From Pseudomonas borbori (lineage in GTDB: Bacteria; Pseudomonadota; Gammaproteobacteria; Pseudomonadales; Pseudomonadaceae): a stretch of DNA of 64,000 nucleotides. The stretch is taken from positions 25,431-89,430 of the forward strand of contig NZ_FOWX01000022.1 of assembly GCF_900115555.1 (NCBI RefSeq). The letters run 5' to 3'. Every line of letters starts with the position of its first letter. Position 1 is the stretch's first letter. Of this stretch, positions 15,413 through 25,346 are shown in pieces. The notes beneath the pieces were generated by a model. That model was not told the DNA's origin. It made no database searches and worked only from the letters and a program-made list of their open reading frames with translations. The position numbers and the translations under genes are program-made.

Positions 15413-16399
15413 ATCAAACCGCTATTTGCCAAAGGTCCTTCGCTCGGTGTGCGCCTGTTGGTGTTCGCCGTGCTATCGGCTGCGCTGATGGTGGTGGATG
15501 CGCGGCTCAGCGTGTTGCAGCCGCTGCGCAGCCAGTTGGGGCTGATTGTCGAGCCGGTCTACTGGCTCGGCCGTTTGCCGGTGACCCTGTGGGACGGCGC
15601 CACCCAGGAGCTCAGCTCGCGCAGCGAACTGGCGGCCGAGAATGAGAAGCTCAAGGCCGAGAGTCTGATGCTGCAGCGGCGCCTGCAGAAGCTCGCGGCG
15701 TTGACCGAGCAGAACGTGCGCTTGCGCGAGTTGCTCAATTCGTCGGCGCTGGTCGACGACGATGTGCTGGCCACCGAGCTGATCGGCATCGACCCCAACC
15801 CCTTCACCCACCGCATCCTGATCGACAAGGGCAGCAAGGATGGCGTGCTGCTCGGTCAGCCGGTGCTCGATGCGCGCGGCCTGATGGGCCAGGTGGTCGA
15901 GGTGATGCCCTACACCTCGCGGGTGTTGTTGCTCACCGACACCACCCACAGCATCCCGGTGCAGGTCAACCGCAACGGCCTGCGCGCCATCGCCAGTGGC
16001 ACCGGTAACCCGGAGCGCCTGGAGTTGCGCCATGTGGCCGATACCGCGGACGTCAAGGAAGGCGACCTGTTGCTCAGTTCCGGCCTGGGCCAGCGTTTTC
16101 CCGCGGGCTACCCGGTGGCCGTGGTCACCGAGGTGATTCACGACTCCGGCCAGCCGTTCGCGATTGTCCGCGCCATGCCGACGGCCAACCTGAATCGCAG
16201 CCGCTACATGCTTCTGGTGTTCACCGACCCGCGCAGCCCCGAGCAGCGCGCCAGCGATTCGGCCGAGGCGCAGGAGGCTGCGGATCGTCAGGCCCGCGAG
16301 CAGGCCGCAGGTGCGTCGCCAGCAACGCTTGCAGCCCCTGCTGCCGCGAGCGATGCGCCAGTTACTTCCCCCACTACTGCAGCGGAACCTCGCCAATGA
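15413..16399 (+). CDS. mreC: Rod shape-determining protein MreC
   Basis: An inner-membrane protein with a periplasmic domain, which links MreB to MreD and the elongasome enzymes. One N-terminal membrane helix is followed by a coiled coil (SELAAENEKLKAESLMLQRRLQKLAALTEQNVRLREL) and the beta-barrel domain with IDKGSKDGVLLGQPVLDARGLMGQV. The tail is rich in Ala and Pro. The start is a problem: the first canonical codon is GTG at 15449, but the frame is open from a stop at 15398 and gives IKPLFAKGPSLGVRLLVF, which looks like a real MreC N-terminus. The well-placed GAGGGG at about 15399-15404 would serve ATC at 15413, giving 328 residues. mreD overlaps its stop (ATGA). Confidence 0.93.
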   Translation: MKPLFAKGPSLGVRLLVFAVLSAALMVVDARLSVLQPLRSQLGLIVEPVYWLGRLPVTLWDGATQELSSRSELAAENEKLKAESLMLQRRLQKLAALTEQNVRLRELLNSSALVDDDVLATELIGIDPNPFTHRILIDKGSKDGVLLGQPVLDARGLMGQVVEVMPYTSRVLLLTDTTHSIPVQVNRNGLRAIASGTGNPERLELRHVADTADVKEGDLLLSSGLGQRFPAGYPVAVVTEVIHDSGQPFAIVRAMPTANLNRSRYMLLVFTDPRSPEQRASDSAEAQEAADRQAREQAAGASPATLAAPAAASDAPVTSPTTAAEPRQ

Positions 16400-16884
16400 T
16401 CGCTCTGCGCGCGCGCAACGTCTGGGTGATCTGGCTCAGCCTGGCCCTGGCCCTGCTCCTCAGCGTGGCCACCTTGCCCAAGTTCATGGAGGTCGGCCGG
16501 CCGTTGTGGCTGGCGTTGTTCCTGACCTACTGGGTGCTGGCCTTGCCGCACCGGGTGGGCATGACCACGGCCTGGTGCGTCGGTCTGCTGGCCGATGTGC
16601 TGAACGGTACGCTGCTGGGGCAGAACGCCCTGATTCTTACCCTGGTGACTTTCCTGGTGCTGAGCCTGCACCAGCGCTTGCGCATGTTCCCCATGTGGCA
16701 ACAGAGCATGGTGCTGCTGGTGGTGTTCGGCCTGGCTCAACTGGTTCAGCTGTGGCTCAATGCCTTGACCGGTAGCCGTCCGCCGACCCTGGCGTTCGTT
16801 TTGCCGGCACTGGTCAGCGCACTGCTGTGGCCGTGGGTCTGTGTCATTCTGCGCGGCGTGCACAAGCGCCTCAGCGTTAATTGA
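16396..16884 (+). CDS. mreD: Rod shape-determining protein MreD
   Basis: A 162-residue inner-membrane protein with about five hydrophobic segments, the third member of the elongasome scaffold. Typical stretches are LALALLLSVATLPKFMEVGRPLWLALFLTYWVLALPHRVGM and the following LLADVLNGTLLGQNALILTLVTFLVLSLHQRLRMFPMWQQ, which contains the conserved GxLLGQxAL turn. It overlaps mreC by four bases, so translation is coupled. Confidence 0.96.
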   Translation: MIALRARNVWVIWLSLALALLLSVATLPKFMEVGRPLWLALFLTYWVLALPHRVGMTTAWCVGLLADVLNGTLLGQNALILTLVTFLVLSLHQRLRMFPMWQQSMVLLVVFGLAQLVQLWLNALTGSRPPTLAFVLPALVSALLWPWVCVILRGVHKRLSVN

Positions 16885-16925
16885 GTGCGGCTGGCCCTGC
16901 ACGCATTCGACAGGGAGAAGTCCGC

Positions 16926-17546
16926 ATGACCACGCTTTATCTGGCTTCCGGCTCGCCGCGACGTCGCGAATTGTTGACCCAGATCGGCGTGCTCTTTAGC
17001 CCGCTAAGCGTCCCCATCGATGAAAATTCATTGCCAGAAGAGCCTCCCCGCGCCTATGTAGAGCGTCTGGCCCGCGCCAAGGCGCAGGCCGGACTGGCCG
17101 CTCTGGCTGATCCGGGTGATGCGGTGGTGCTCGGTGCCGATACCGCCGTGATTCTCGATGGACGCATTCTCGGCAAGCCGCTGGACCGCGACGAAGCCGT
17201 GGCGACCCTGAGCGCGCTGTCCGGTCGCGAGCATCTGGTGCTGACCGCGGTGGCCCTGGCGTCGACCACCAGGGTGGCTGCGCGGGTGGTAGGCACGCGG
17301 GTGCGCTTTCGCCTGTTGACGCGTGCAGAGATCGAGGCCTATTGGGCCACCGGCGAGCCCAGGGACAAGGCCGGCAGTTATGCTATCCAGGGCTTGGCGG
17401 CCGTGTTCGTCAGCCAGTTGCACGGCAGTTATTCGGCCGTGGTGGGCTTGCCCCTGGGCGAAACCGCCGAGTTGCTCGCAGAATTTGCTATTCCGTGCTG
17501 GCAGCAGTTGCCAGTCCACAGTCAAGAGGGTACAGGCCGCGGGTGA
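16926..17546 (+). CDS. maf: Maf family nucleotide pyrophosphatase (dTTP/UTP type)
   Basis: A 206-residue cytoplasmic enzyme that hydrolyses dTTP, UTP or modified nucleotides to monophosphates. I start at MTTLYLASGSPRRRELLTQIG, the conserved Maf N-terminus, preceded by AGGGAGAAG. Other motifs: VVLGADTAVILDGRILGKPLDRDEA and the later WATGEPRDKAGSYAIQGLAAVFVSQLHGSYSAVVGLPL, which matches the YhdE subgroup. The order mreBCD-maf-rng is shared widely in gammaproteobacteria. Confidence 0.95.
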   Translation: MTTLYLASGSPRRRELLTQIGVLFSPLSVPIDENSLPEEPPRAYVERLARAKAQAGLAALADPGDAVVLGADTAVILDGRILGKPLDRDEAVATLSALSGREHLVLTAVALASTTRVAARVVGTRVRFRLLTRAEIEAYWATGEPRDKAGSYAIQGLAAVFVSQLHGSYSAVVGLPLGETAELLAEFAIPCWQQLPVHSQEGTGRG

Positions 17547-17611
17547 GTGGATGCTTTCGCAGAAGGCTTGCGTTCCCCGGCTTGTCGCTTCGTCGGAGCA
17601 GAGATAGAGCC

Positions 17612-19069
17612 ATGAGTGAAGAGATCCTGATCAATATCACGCCGATGGAATCACGCGTGGCAGTGGTGGAAAACGGCGTGCTGCAAGAGGTACACGTCGA
17701 GCGCACGCAGCGCCGCGGAATCGTCGGCAACATCTACAAGGGCAAGGTGGTGCGTGTGCTGCCGGGCATGCAGGCGGCGTTCGTCGACATCGGCCTGGAT
17801 CGCGCCGCCTTTATCCATGCTTCGGAAATTTCCAGCCGTGAAGGCAGCGCGGTGGAAAGCATCAGCGCCCTGGTCCATGAAGGCCAGGCGCTGGTGGTGC
17901 AGGTCACCAAGGACCCGATCGGCAGCAAGGGCGCGCGCCTGACCACCCAGCTGTCGATCCCTTCGCGCTACCTGGTGTACATGCCGCGCACCAGTCATGT
18001 CGGCATCTCCCTGAAGATCGAGGACGAAGCCGAGCGCGAACGTCTCAAGCAGGTGGTGGCCGATTGTGTGGCGGCCGAAGGCATCGCCGAAGCCGGCGGC
18101 TTCATCCTGCGCACCGCCGCCGATGGCGTGGGCGCCGATGAAATCCTGGTCGACATCCGCTACCTGCGCCGCCTGTGGGATCAGATCGCCGCGCAGAAGC
18201 AGAGCGCGCCGGCCCCGTCGGTGATCTATGAAGACCTCAGCCTGGCCCTGCGCACCCTGCGCGATCTGGTCGGCCTGCGCACCGAGAAGATCCGCATCGA
18301 CTCGCGGGAAACCTTCCAGAAGATTACCCAGTTCGTCGACGAGTTGATGCCGGAAATCGCCGATCGCCTGGAGCATTACCCGGGCGAGCGACCGATTTTC
18401 GATTTGTACGGAGTCGAGGACGAGATCCAGCGGGCGCTGGAGCGCAAGGTGCCGCTCAAGTCCGGTGGTTACCTGGTCATCGATCCGGCCGAGGCGATGA
18501 GCACCATCGACGTCAATACCGGCGCCTTCGTCGGTCACCGCACCCTCGAAGAAACCATCTTCAAGACCAACCTCGAAGCGGCCACCGCCATCGCCCGTCA
18601 GCTGCGTCTGCGCAATCTCGGCGGCATCATCATCATCGACTTCATCGACATGGAAGACGAAGAGCACCAGCGCCAGGTGCTGCGCACCCTGGAGAAACAG
18701 CTGGAGCGCGATCACGCCAAGACCAACATCATCGGCATCACCGAGCTGGGCCTGGTGCAGATGACCCGCAAGCGCACCCGCGAAAGCCTCGAACAGGTGC
18801 TCTGCGAGCCATGCGGATGCTGCCAGGGGCGCGGCAAGATGAAGACCCCGGAGACCACCTGCTACGAGATCTTCCGCGAGATCCTGCGTGAGGCCCGCGC
18901 ATACCAGGCCGAGGGCTATCGGGTGTTGGCCAACCAGAAGGTGGTGGACCGCCTGCTCGATGAGGAGTCGGGCAATGTCGCCGACCTGGAAGCCTTTATC
19001 GGTCGTACCATCAAGTTTCAGGTCGAGACCATGTACTCCCAGGAGCAATACGATGTGGTGCTGTTGTGA
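17612..19069 (+). CDS. rng: Ribonuclease G
   Basis: A 485-residue endoribonuclease that trims the 5' end of 16S rRNA and decays some mRNAs. It starts MSEEILINITPMESRVAVVENG, then the S1-like domain with RRGIVGNIYKGKVVRVLPGMQAAFVDIGLDRAAFIHASE. The catalytic DNase-I-like part has TIDVNTGAFVG and IIIIDFIDMEDEEHQ, and the zinc-link cysteines lie in CEPCGCCQGRG. The size and the lack of a long acidic tail separate it from RNase E. Confidence 0.97.
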   Translation: MSEEILINITPMESRVAVVENGVLQEVHVERTQRRGIVGNIYKGKVVRVLPGMQAAFVDIGLDRAAFIHASEISSREGSAVESISALVHEGQALVVQVTKDPIGSKGARLTTQLSIPSRYLVYMPRTSHVGISLKIEDEAERERLKQVVADCVAAEGIAEAGGFILRTAADGVGADEILVDIRYLRRLWDQIAAQKQSAPAPSVIYEDLSLALRTLRDLVGLRTEKIRIDSRETFQKITQFVDELMPEIADRLEHYPGERPIFDLYGVEDEIQRALERKVPLKSGGYLVIDPAEAMSTIDVNTGAFVGHRTLEETIFKTNLEAATAIARQLRLRNLGGIIIIDFIDMEDEEHQRQVLRTLEKQLERDHAKTNIIGITELGLVQMTRKRTRESLEQVLCEPCGCCQGRGKMKTPETTCYEIFREILREARAYQAEGYRVLANQKVVDRLLDEESGNVADLEAFIGRTIKFQVETMYSQEQYDVVLL

Positions 19070-19101
19070 CGCGGCCGTCCGTGTTCAGGGTATGAACTGA
19101 C

Positions 19102-22100
19102 ATGACGCGTCTGGCCCGTTGGCTGATCGCGGCGTTGCGCTGGGGGCTGGGCTCGTTCGCGCTGGGCCTGGTGCTCGCCGCGCTGTATGTCAGCCTCGGT
19201 CGCGAGCTGGTGCCCTGGGTCGCCGAGTATCGCCTGGAGGCCGAAGACCGGGCCTCCGCTGCGCTCGCTATGCCGTTGCGCATCGGTCGGCTGGAGGGAC
19301 GTTGGCAGGGCTTCGCGCCACTGCTGATCGCCCATGACGTGCAACTGGGCGAGGGCGCCAGTGCGCTGCGCCTGGATCAGGTGCGGCTGGTGCCGGACGT
19401 GCTCGCCAGCCTGTCGACGGGCCAGCCGCGGCTGGCCACGCTGGAGCTGGAAGGCTTGCAGTTCAGCCTGCAGCAGGACGAGCAGGGCGCCTGGACGGTA
19501 AAGGGGCTGCCACAACGCAGCGCACCTGCAGCCCTGGATGTCGCTCGGCTATTGCAGCAGTTGCAGGCGGTGAATCGCCTGTCGCTGCTGAACAGCCAGG
19601 TGACGCTGCAAGCCCATGAGCTGCCGGCTATGACCCTGACTTACGTCAACCTGACCCTGCGCAATGGCGCGAGTCGTCAGCGTCTGGATGCGCGCCTGCT
19701 GCTGCCCGACGGCCAGCCGGTGGCACTGCAGTTGCGCACCCGTATGCAGGCCGAGCGCTGGCGCGAGGTGCAAGCCGCACTGTACCTGAGCCTGCCGCAA
19801 AGCGATTGGGCGCGCTGGCTGCCGCCGAGCCTGACGCGCGAGTGGCGCCTCGAGCAGTTGCAGGCCGGCGGTGAAGTCTGGCTATCCTGGGCCGATGGCG
19901 CCTTGCAACGTGCCGTCAGCCGCCTGCACGCGCCGCAATTGGCCGGCGCCTACGCCGGGCGTGAGGCGGTGCGGGTGCAGAACCTCGCCCTCAACGGCTA
20001 TTTCGAGCGGAGCGAACAGGGCTTCGAGCTGCTGCTGGACGATCTGGCGCTGAGTCTGGACGAGACTCGCTGGGGCGAGGTGCAGCTGGCCATCAGCCAT
20101 CATCAGGACAGCAGTGAGGCCCAAGAGCAGTGGTCGCTCGGCGTCGATCACCTCGATCTGGCGCCGCTGTTGCCGCTGGTCGACGCCCTGGCGCCCTTGC
20201 CGGACAAGGGCCTGGCCCTGCTCGACAACCTGCAGCCGCAGGGCGTCTTGCGCAATATCCGGGTGGACTACCGGCCCCGGGTCGAGGGCGACAAACGCCT
20301 GCAGTTCGCCGCCAATCTCGAGCGCATCGGCTTTGCCGCCTACCTGGCTTCGCCGGCGGCAAAAAACATCAGTGGCAGTGTGGCCGGCGACCTGGGGCAG
20401 GGCGAGCTGCGCCTGGCCAGCGAAAACTTCTCCCTGCACCTGGCCACGCTGTTCCCCGAACCCTGGTTGTACAGTCAGGCCAATGCCCGGCTGACCTGGC
20501 AACTGGACAAACAGGCCTTCACCCTGCGCAGCCCCTATCTGCAGGTGCTCGGCGAAGAGGGGCCGATTGCCGGCGACTTCCTGATTCGCCTGATGTTCGA
20601 TCCCGAGGCCGAGGACTATATGGACCTGCGCGTCGGCCTGCGTGACGGCGATGCGCGTTATACCGAGAAATACCTGCCGACCCGTGCGCCTGGCTTGAGT
20701 GCGGAACTGGCCGACTGGCTGAAGGCTGCAATTCGCGGCGGCAAGGTCAATCAGGGTTATTTTCAGTATCAGGGCTCGCTGAACAAGGGTGCCGCCGACG
20801 CCGCGCGCAGCCTCAGCCTGTACTTCGCCGTGGAGGATGCCGAGCTGGCCTTCCAGCCGGGCTGGCCGGCACTGCGCGAGGCGCGTGGCGAGGTGTTGAT
20901 CGAGGACAGCGGGGTGCGGGTGCGGGTGGTCGAGGGCCGCATCCTCGATAGCCGGGTGCGCAACGCCGCCGCCGACATTCCCCGCGCGGCGCCGGGGCAG
21001 GCTCCGCGGCTGCTGCTCACCAGCGAGCTGCAAAGCAGTGTCGTCGATGCCCTGAAGATTCTCCAGGATGCGCCCATGGGCACCGCCGAAACCTTCGCCG
21101 GCTGGCAGGGCGATGGCCCGCTGTCGGGCCGGCTCAAGCTCGATCTGCCGCTGCGCAAAGGGCAGCCGGCGGACGTGATAGTCGACTTCGCCAGCCAAGG
21201 TGCGCGGCTCAAATTGAGCAACCCCGAGCTGGAGTTCTCCCAACTGCAGGGCGTCTTTCGCTACGACACGGCCAGCGGCTTGAGTGCCCCTGATATTCGC
21301 GCCCAAGTCCTCGGCCATGCCGTGCGCGGCAAGGCCACGGCGGAAGGTGCCCGCGGCCGGGCGCATACGCGTATCGAGGCCAACGGCCAGGTGCCGCTGA
21401 ACAACCTGACGGACTGGTTGGGCGTGACCGCGCCATTACCTGTGAGCGGTACCTTGCCCTATCGCCTGCGCCTGAGCCTGGACGGCGCCGACAGCCAGTT
21501 GCGGGTGGATTCCAGTCTCCAGGGCGTGACCATCGCGCTGCCGGCCCCGTTCGGCAAGCGCGCAACCGAGCGCAGCTATGCCGACTGGCGCATGACCCTG
21601 AATGGCGGCGAGCGCCGCTATTGGCTGGATTATGCCGACCTGGCGAGCCTGGCCTTCGCCGCTCCGCCCGGCCAGCTCGCCGAGGGCCGCGGCGAGCTGC
21701 GCCTGGGGGATGGCCCGGCGCTGTTGCCGGCGGCGAAGGGTGTGCGCTTGCGCGGACAAGTCAGCGAGCTGGATTGGTCGGCCTGGCAGGCGGCGCTCAA
21801 GCCTTATGCCGGTATGCCGCGCGAGGATGCGCAGCAGGTGTTCGAGGACGCGCAACTGCAGATCGGTCGGTTCAGTGGCTTTGGCAGCACGCTCGACGAC
21901 CTGGCGGTACGGCTCAAGCGTGCGCCGGCGGCCTGGGCGCTCAACCTGGATAGCCAACTGCTGAAGGGGCGGGTCGACTTGCCGGATGCCGGCGCGACGC
22001 CGATCGCGGTCAATCTGGACTACCTGCGTTTGCCGCCGGCCGCCGCCAAGGATGCCGTGGTCGAGGACAAGCCGGATCCGCTGCTTGGCGTCGATCCGCG

Positions 22101-22929
22101 GCAGATTCCCGCTCTCGATCTGCGCATTGCCCGGGTGCTGCAAGGTACCGAGGCGCTGGGGGCGTGGTCGCTGAAAGCGCGGCCAAACGCCTCCGGGGTA
22201 CAGTTCAACGACCTGAACCTGGAGCTCAAAGGCCTGCAACTGACCGGCAGCGCCGGCTGGCAGGGCACGGCAGAGGCCAGCAGCAGTTGGTACAAGGGGC
22301 GCATGCAGGGCAAGCAACTGGCCGATGTGCTGCTGGCCTGGAACTTTGCCCCGACAGTCAGCAGTGAAAGCTTTCATCTGGATGTCGACGGCCGTTGGCC
22401 CGGTTCGCCGGCCTGGTTCGGTCTCAAGCGCTTTTCCGGGAGCATGGATGCAACCTTGAACAAGGGGCAGTTCACCGAAGTGCAAGGCACCGCATCGGCG
22501 CTGCGGGTATTTGGCCTGCTCAACTTCAATTCCATTAGCCGCCGCCTGCGCCTGGACTTTTCCGACCTGTTCGGCAAGGGGTGGAGCTATGATCGGGTCA
22601 AGGGGCTGCTGGTCGCCAGCGATGGCGTGTACGTTACCCGCACCCCCATTACCGTGACCGGTCCATCGAGTAATCTGGAGTTGGACGGTACCCTGAACCT
22701 GGCCGATGACCTGATCGATGCCAAGCTGCTGGTGACCTTGCCGGTGAGCAACAATTTGCCGCTGGCGGCGTTGATCGTCGGCGCGCCAGCCATTGGTGGG
22801 GCGTTGTTCGTGGTGGACAAACTGCTGGGCGATCGGGTGGCGCGTTTTGCCAGCGTGCAATACGACGTCAAGGGCCGCTGGCAGGATCCGCAGATCAGTT
22901 TCGACAAGCCCTTCGAGAAACCACGTTGA
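19102..22929 (+). CDS. yhdP: YhdP family AsmA-like envelope lipid-transport protein
   Basis: A 1275-residue protein of the YhdP/TIGR02099 family. One N-terminal membrane helix (WGLGSFALGLVLAALYVSLGRELVPWVAEYRLEAEDR) anchors a very long periplasmic beta-rich domain, now understood as a bridge that carries phospholipid from inner to outer membrane. The C-terminus holds the AsmA-like stretch LNKGQFTEVQGTASALRVFGLLNFNSISRRLRLDFSDLFGKGWSYD and ends FDKPFEKPR. It follows rng by 32 bases. The length is close to E. coli YhdP (about 1266). Confidence 0.93.
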   Translation: MTRLARWLIAALRWGLGSFALGLVLAALYVSLGRELVPWVAEYRLEAEDRASAALAMPLRIGRLEGRWQGFAPLLIAHDVQLGEGASALRLDQVRLVPDVLASLSTGQPRLATLELEGLQFSLQQDEQGAWTVKGLPQRSAPAALDVARLLQQLQAVNRLSLLNSQVTLQAHELPAMTLTYVNLTLRNGASRQRLDARLLLPDGQPVALQLRTRMQAERWREVQAALYLSLPQSDWARWLPPSLTREWRLEQLQAGGEVWLSWADGALQRAVSRLHAPQLAGAYAGREAVRVQNLALNGYFERSEQGFELLLDDLALSLDETRWGEVQLAISHHQDSSEAQEQWSLGVDHLDLAPLLPLVDALAPLPDKGLALLDNLQPQGVLRNIRVDYRPRVEGDKRLQFAANLERIGFAAYLASPAAKNISGSVAGDLGQGELRLASENFSLHLATLFPEPWLYSQANARLTWQLDKQAFTLRSPYLQVLGEEGPIAGDFLIRLMFDPEAEDYMDLRVGLRDGDARYTEKYLPTRAPGLSAELADWLKAAIRGGKVNQGYFQYQGSLNKGAADAARSLSLYFAVEDAELAFQPGWPALREARGEVLIEDSGVRVRVVEGRILDSRVRNAAADIPRAAPGQAPRLLLTSELQSSVVDALKILQDAPMGTAETFAGWQGDGPLSGRLKLDLPLRKGQPADVIVDFASQGARLKLSNPELEFSQLQGVFRYDTASGLSAPDIRAQVLGHAVRGKATAEGARGRAHTRIEANGQVPLNNLTDWLGVTAPLPVSGTLPYRLRLSLDGADSQLRVDSSLQGVTIALPAPFGKRATERSYADWRMTLNGGERRYWLDYADLASLAFAAPPGQLAEGRGELRLGDGPALLPAAKGVRLRGQVSELDWSAWQAALKPYAGMPREDAQQVFEDAQLQIGRFSGFGSTLDDLAVRLKRAPAAWALNLDSQLLKGRVDLPDAGATPIAVNLDYLRLPPAAAKDAVVEDKPDPLLGVDPRQIPALDLRIARVLQGTEALGAWSLKARPNASGVQFNDLNLELKGLQLTGSAGWQGTAEASSSWYKGRMQGKQLADVLLAWNFAPTVSSESFHLDVDGRWPGSPAWFGLKRFSGSMDATLNKGQFTEVQGTASALRVFGLLNFNSISRRLRLDFSDLFGKGWSYDRVKGLLVASDGVYVTRTPITVTGPSSNLELDGTLNLADDLIDAKLLVTLPVSNNLPLAALIVGAPAIGGALFVVDKLLGDRVARFASVQYDVKGRWQDPQISFDKPFEKPR

Positions 22930-23021
22930 CCGACCATTGAATAGCCGTTGCGCCAGACGATGCAGTCGATGGCCATGGCTTGTAAGCTGAAGACCCAAGC
23001 ATCCGCCGAGCAGGAGCGCGC

Positions 23022-23876
23022 ATGAACCTCGCGGTGATTCAAATGGTCAGCCAGGCCGATGTGCTGGCCAATCTGCTCCAGGCCCGGCGCCTGCTCGAAC
23101 AGGCCGCGGCGGGCGGGGCACGCCTGGTGGTATTGCCGGAGAACTTTGCCGCTATGGGCCGCCGCGACCTGGCTGCGCTGGGTCGTAGCGAGGCGCGCGG
23201 TGAGGGGCCGATCCTGCCCTGGTTGAAACAGGCCGCCCGCGACCTCAGGTTATGGATAGTGGCCGGCACCTTGCCGTTGCCGCCCGCTGGTGAGCCCGAG
23301 GCCAAGGCGCGGGCCTGTTGCCTATTGCTCGACGAGCATGGCGAGCAGGTGGCGCGTTACGACAAGCTGCACCTGTTCGATGTCGAGGTTGGCGATCGTC
23401 AGGGCCGTTACCGCGAGTCCGATGACTTTGCCCATGGCGAGCGGATCGTGGTGGCGGATACGCCCGTTGGGCGCCTGGGTTTGACGGTGTGCTACGACCT
23501 GCGTTTTCCTGAGTTGTATGGCGCCCTGCGTGAAGCCGGGGCGGAGTTGATCAGCGTGCCGGCGGCTTTTACCGCGCTGACCGGTGCGGCGCACTGGCAG
23601 ATACTGGTACGCGCCCGCGCCATCGAGACCCAGTGCTACCTGCTGGCCGCCGGCCAGGGCGGCACTCATCCGGGCGGGCGCGAGACCTTCGGCCATTCGG
23701 CCATCGTCGACCCCTGGGGCCGAGTGTTGGCCGAGCAGGCACGCGGCGAGGCGGTCTTGCAGGCTGGCCGTGATGCCGCCGAACAGGCGGCGATTCGCCA
23801 GCGCATGCCGGTCAGCCGGCATAGACGATTTTTTGCAGCGGCCGAACCACGGTTGCCAGGTTTGCAGCAGTCATGA
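23022..23876 (+). CDS. Carbon-nitrogen hydrolase (nitrilase superfamily, Nit1-like amidase)
   Basis: A 284-residue cytoplasmic amidase. The Glu-Lys-Cys triad is visible as E40 (LVVLPENFAAMG), K115 (ARYDKLHLFDVEV) and C157 (GLTVCYDLRFPELYG). The downstream HWQILVRARAIETQCYLLAAGQGGTHPGGRETFGHSAIVDPWG is typical of the Nit branch, whose best-known activity is hydrolysis of deaminated glutathione; the exact substrate is inference. It is encoded between yhdP and tldD on the same strand, 16 bases before tldD. Confidence 0.92.
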   Translation: MNLAVIQMVSQADVLANLLQARRLLEQAAAGGARLVVLPENFAAMGRRDLAALGRSEARGEGPILPWLKQAARDLRLWIVAGTLPLPPAGEPEAKARACCLLLDEHGEQVARYDKLHLFDVEVGDRQGRYRESDDFAHGERIVVADTPVGRLGLTVCYDLRFPELYGALREAGAELISVPAAFTALTGAAHWQILVRARAIETQCYLLAAGQGGTHPGGRETFGHSAIVDPWGRVLAEQARGEAVLQAGRDAAEQAAIRQRMPVSRHRRFFAAAEPRLPGLQQS

Positions 23877-23892
23877 ATGGGATAAAGCAGTT

Positions 23893-25335
23893 ATGAGCGA
23901 GATGTTGTTGACGGTGAGTGAGCATCTGCTGGGCCCGGGCGGCTTGACCCTCGACCAGCTGCCCGGGGTGCTGGGCGAGTTGTCCGGCCCCGGTATCGAT
24001 GCGGCCGATCTGTATTTCCAGAGCCAGGTGTCCGAGACCTGGGTGCTGGAGGACGGCATCGTCAAGGAAGGCAGTTTCAACCTCGATCAGGGCGTCGGCG
24101 TGCGTGCCCAGTCCGGCGAGAAGACCGGCTTTGCCTACAGCAACGCCATCACCGCCGAGGCCCTGAGTCAGGCCGCCCGTGCCGCCCGCTCGATTGCCCG
24201 GGCCGGGCAGAACGCGCGGGTGCAGGCCTTCAGCAGCCCGCAGGTCACCGCCTTGTATGCGCCGGAGAACCCGCTGGACGTGATCGGCCGGGCGCAGAAG
24301 GTCGAATTGCTCAAGCAGGTCGATGTGGCCACGCGTGCGCTCGATCCGCGGATCAAACAGGTCACGGTCAGCCTCGCCGGGGTCTGGGAGCGCATCCTGG
24401 TGGCGGCGCAGGACGGCAGTCTGAGCGTCGATATTCGCCCGCTGGTGCGTTTCAATGTCAGCGTGATCGTCGAGCAGAACGGCCGCCGCGAGCGGGGCGG
24501 CCACGGTGGCGGCGGGCGTAGCGACTACCGCTACTTCATGAGCGAGGATCGTGCCATGGGCTATGCCCGCGAGGCGCTGCGCCAGGCCCTGGTCAATCTC
24601 GAGGCGATTCCAGCGCCGGCCGGCACCCTGCCGGTGGTGATGGGCGCCGGCTGGTCCGGGGTACTGCTGCACGAGGCGGTCGGTCATGGCCTGGAGGGCG
24701 ACTTCAATCGCAAGGGCAGTTCTGCCTACAGCGGGCGCATGGGCGAGAAGGTCGCCTCGAGCCTGTGTACCATCGTCGACGACGGCACCCTGGCCGGTCG
24801 GCGTGGTTCGCTCAGCGTGGATGACGAAGGCACGCCGACCCAGTGCACCACGCTGATCGAGAACGGCGTACTCAAGGGCTACATGCAGGACAAGCTGAAC
24901 GCCCGCCTGATGGGCGTGGCGCGCACCGGCAACGGCCGCCGCGAGTCCTACGCGCACCTGCCGATGCCGCGCATGACCAACACCTACATGCTGGCCGGTG
25001 CAAGCGACCCGGAGGAAATCATCCGTTCGGTGAAGAAAGGCATCTACTGCGCCAACCTCGGCGGCGGTCAGGTCGACATCACCAGCGGCAAGTTCGTCTT
25101 CTCCACCAGCGAGGCCTACCTGATCGAGAATGGCAAGATCACCGCGCCGGTCAAGGGCGCCACCCTGATCGGCAACGGCCCCGAGGCCATGGGCCGGGTG
25201 TCGATGGTTGGCAACGACCTGGCCCTGGACAGCGGCGTCGGCACCTGCGGCAAGGACGGTCAGTCGGTACCGGTCGGCGTCGGCCAGCCGACCCTGAAGA
25301 TCGATGCGATTACCGTCGGTGGTACCGGGGCCTGA
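23893..25335 (+). CDS. tldD: Metalloprotease subunit TldD
   Basis: A 480-residue protein, the standard TldD length, starting MSEMLLTVSEHLLGPGGLTLDQLP at 23893. The zinc-binding motif HEAVGHGLEGD has H260, E261 and H265. Other landmarks are GRRGSLSVDDEGTPTQCTTLIENGVLKGYMQDK and NAITAEALSQAARAAR. TldD forms a heterodimer with PmbA (TldE) that digests unfolded peptides and matures peptide natural products such as microcin B17. pmbA lies 0.7 kb away, separated by the minus-strand yjgA. Confidence 0.96.
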   Translation: MSEMLLTVSEHLLGPGGLTLDQLPGVLGELSGPGIDAADLYFQSQVSETWVLEDGIVKEGSFNLDQGVGVRAQSGEKTGFAYSNAITAEALSQAARAARSIARAGQNARVQAFSSPQVTALYAPENPLDVIGRAQKVELLKQVDVATRALDPRIKQVTVSLAGVWERILVAAQDGSLSVDIRPLVRFNVSVIVEQNGRRERGGHGGGGRSDYRYFMSEDRAMGYAREALRQALVNLEAIPAPAGTLPVVMGAGWSGVLLHEAVGHGLEGDFNRKGSSAYSGRMGEKVASSLCTIVDDGTLAGRRGSLSVDDEGTPTQCTTLIENGVLKGYMQDKLNARLMGVARTGNGRRESYAHLPMPRMTNTYMLAGASDPEEIIRSVKKGIYCANLGGGQVDITSGKFVFSTSEAYLIENGKITAPVKGATLIGNGPEAMGRVSMVGNDLALDSGVGTCGKDGQSVPVGVGQPTLKIDAITVGGTGA

Positions 25336-25346
25336 AACGCACGGAC

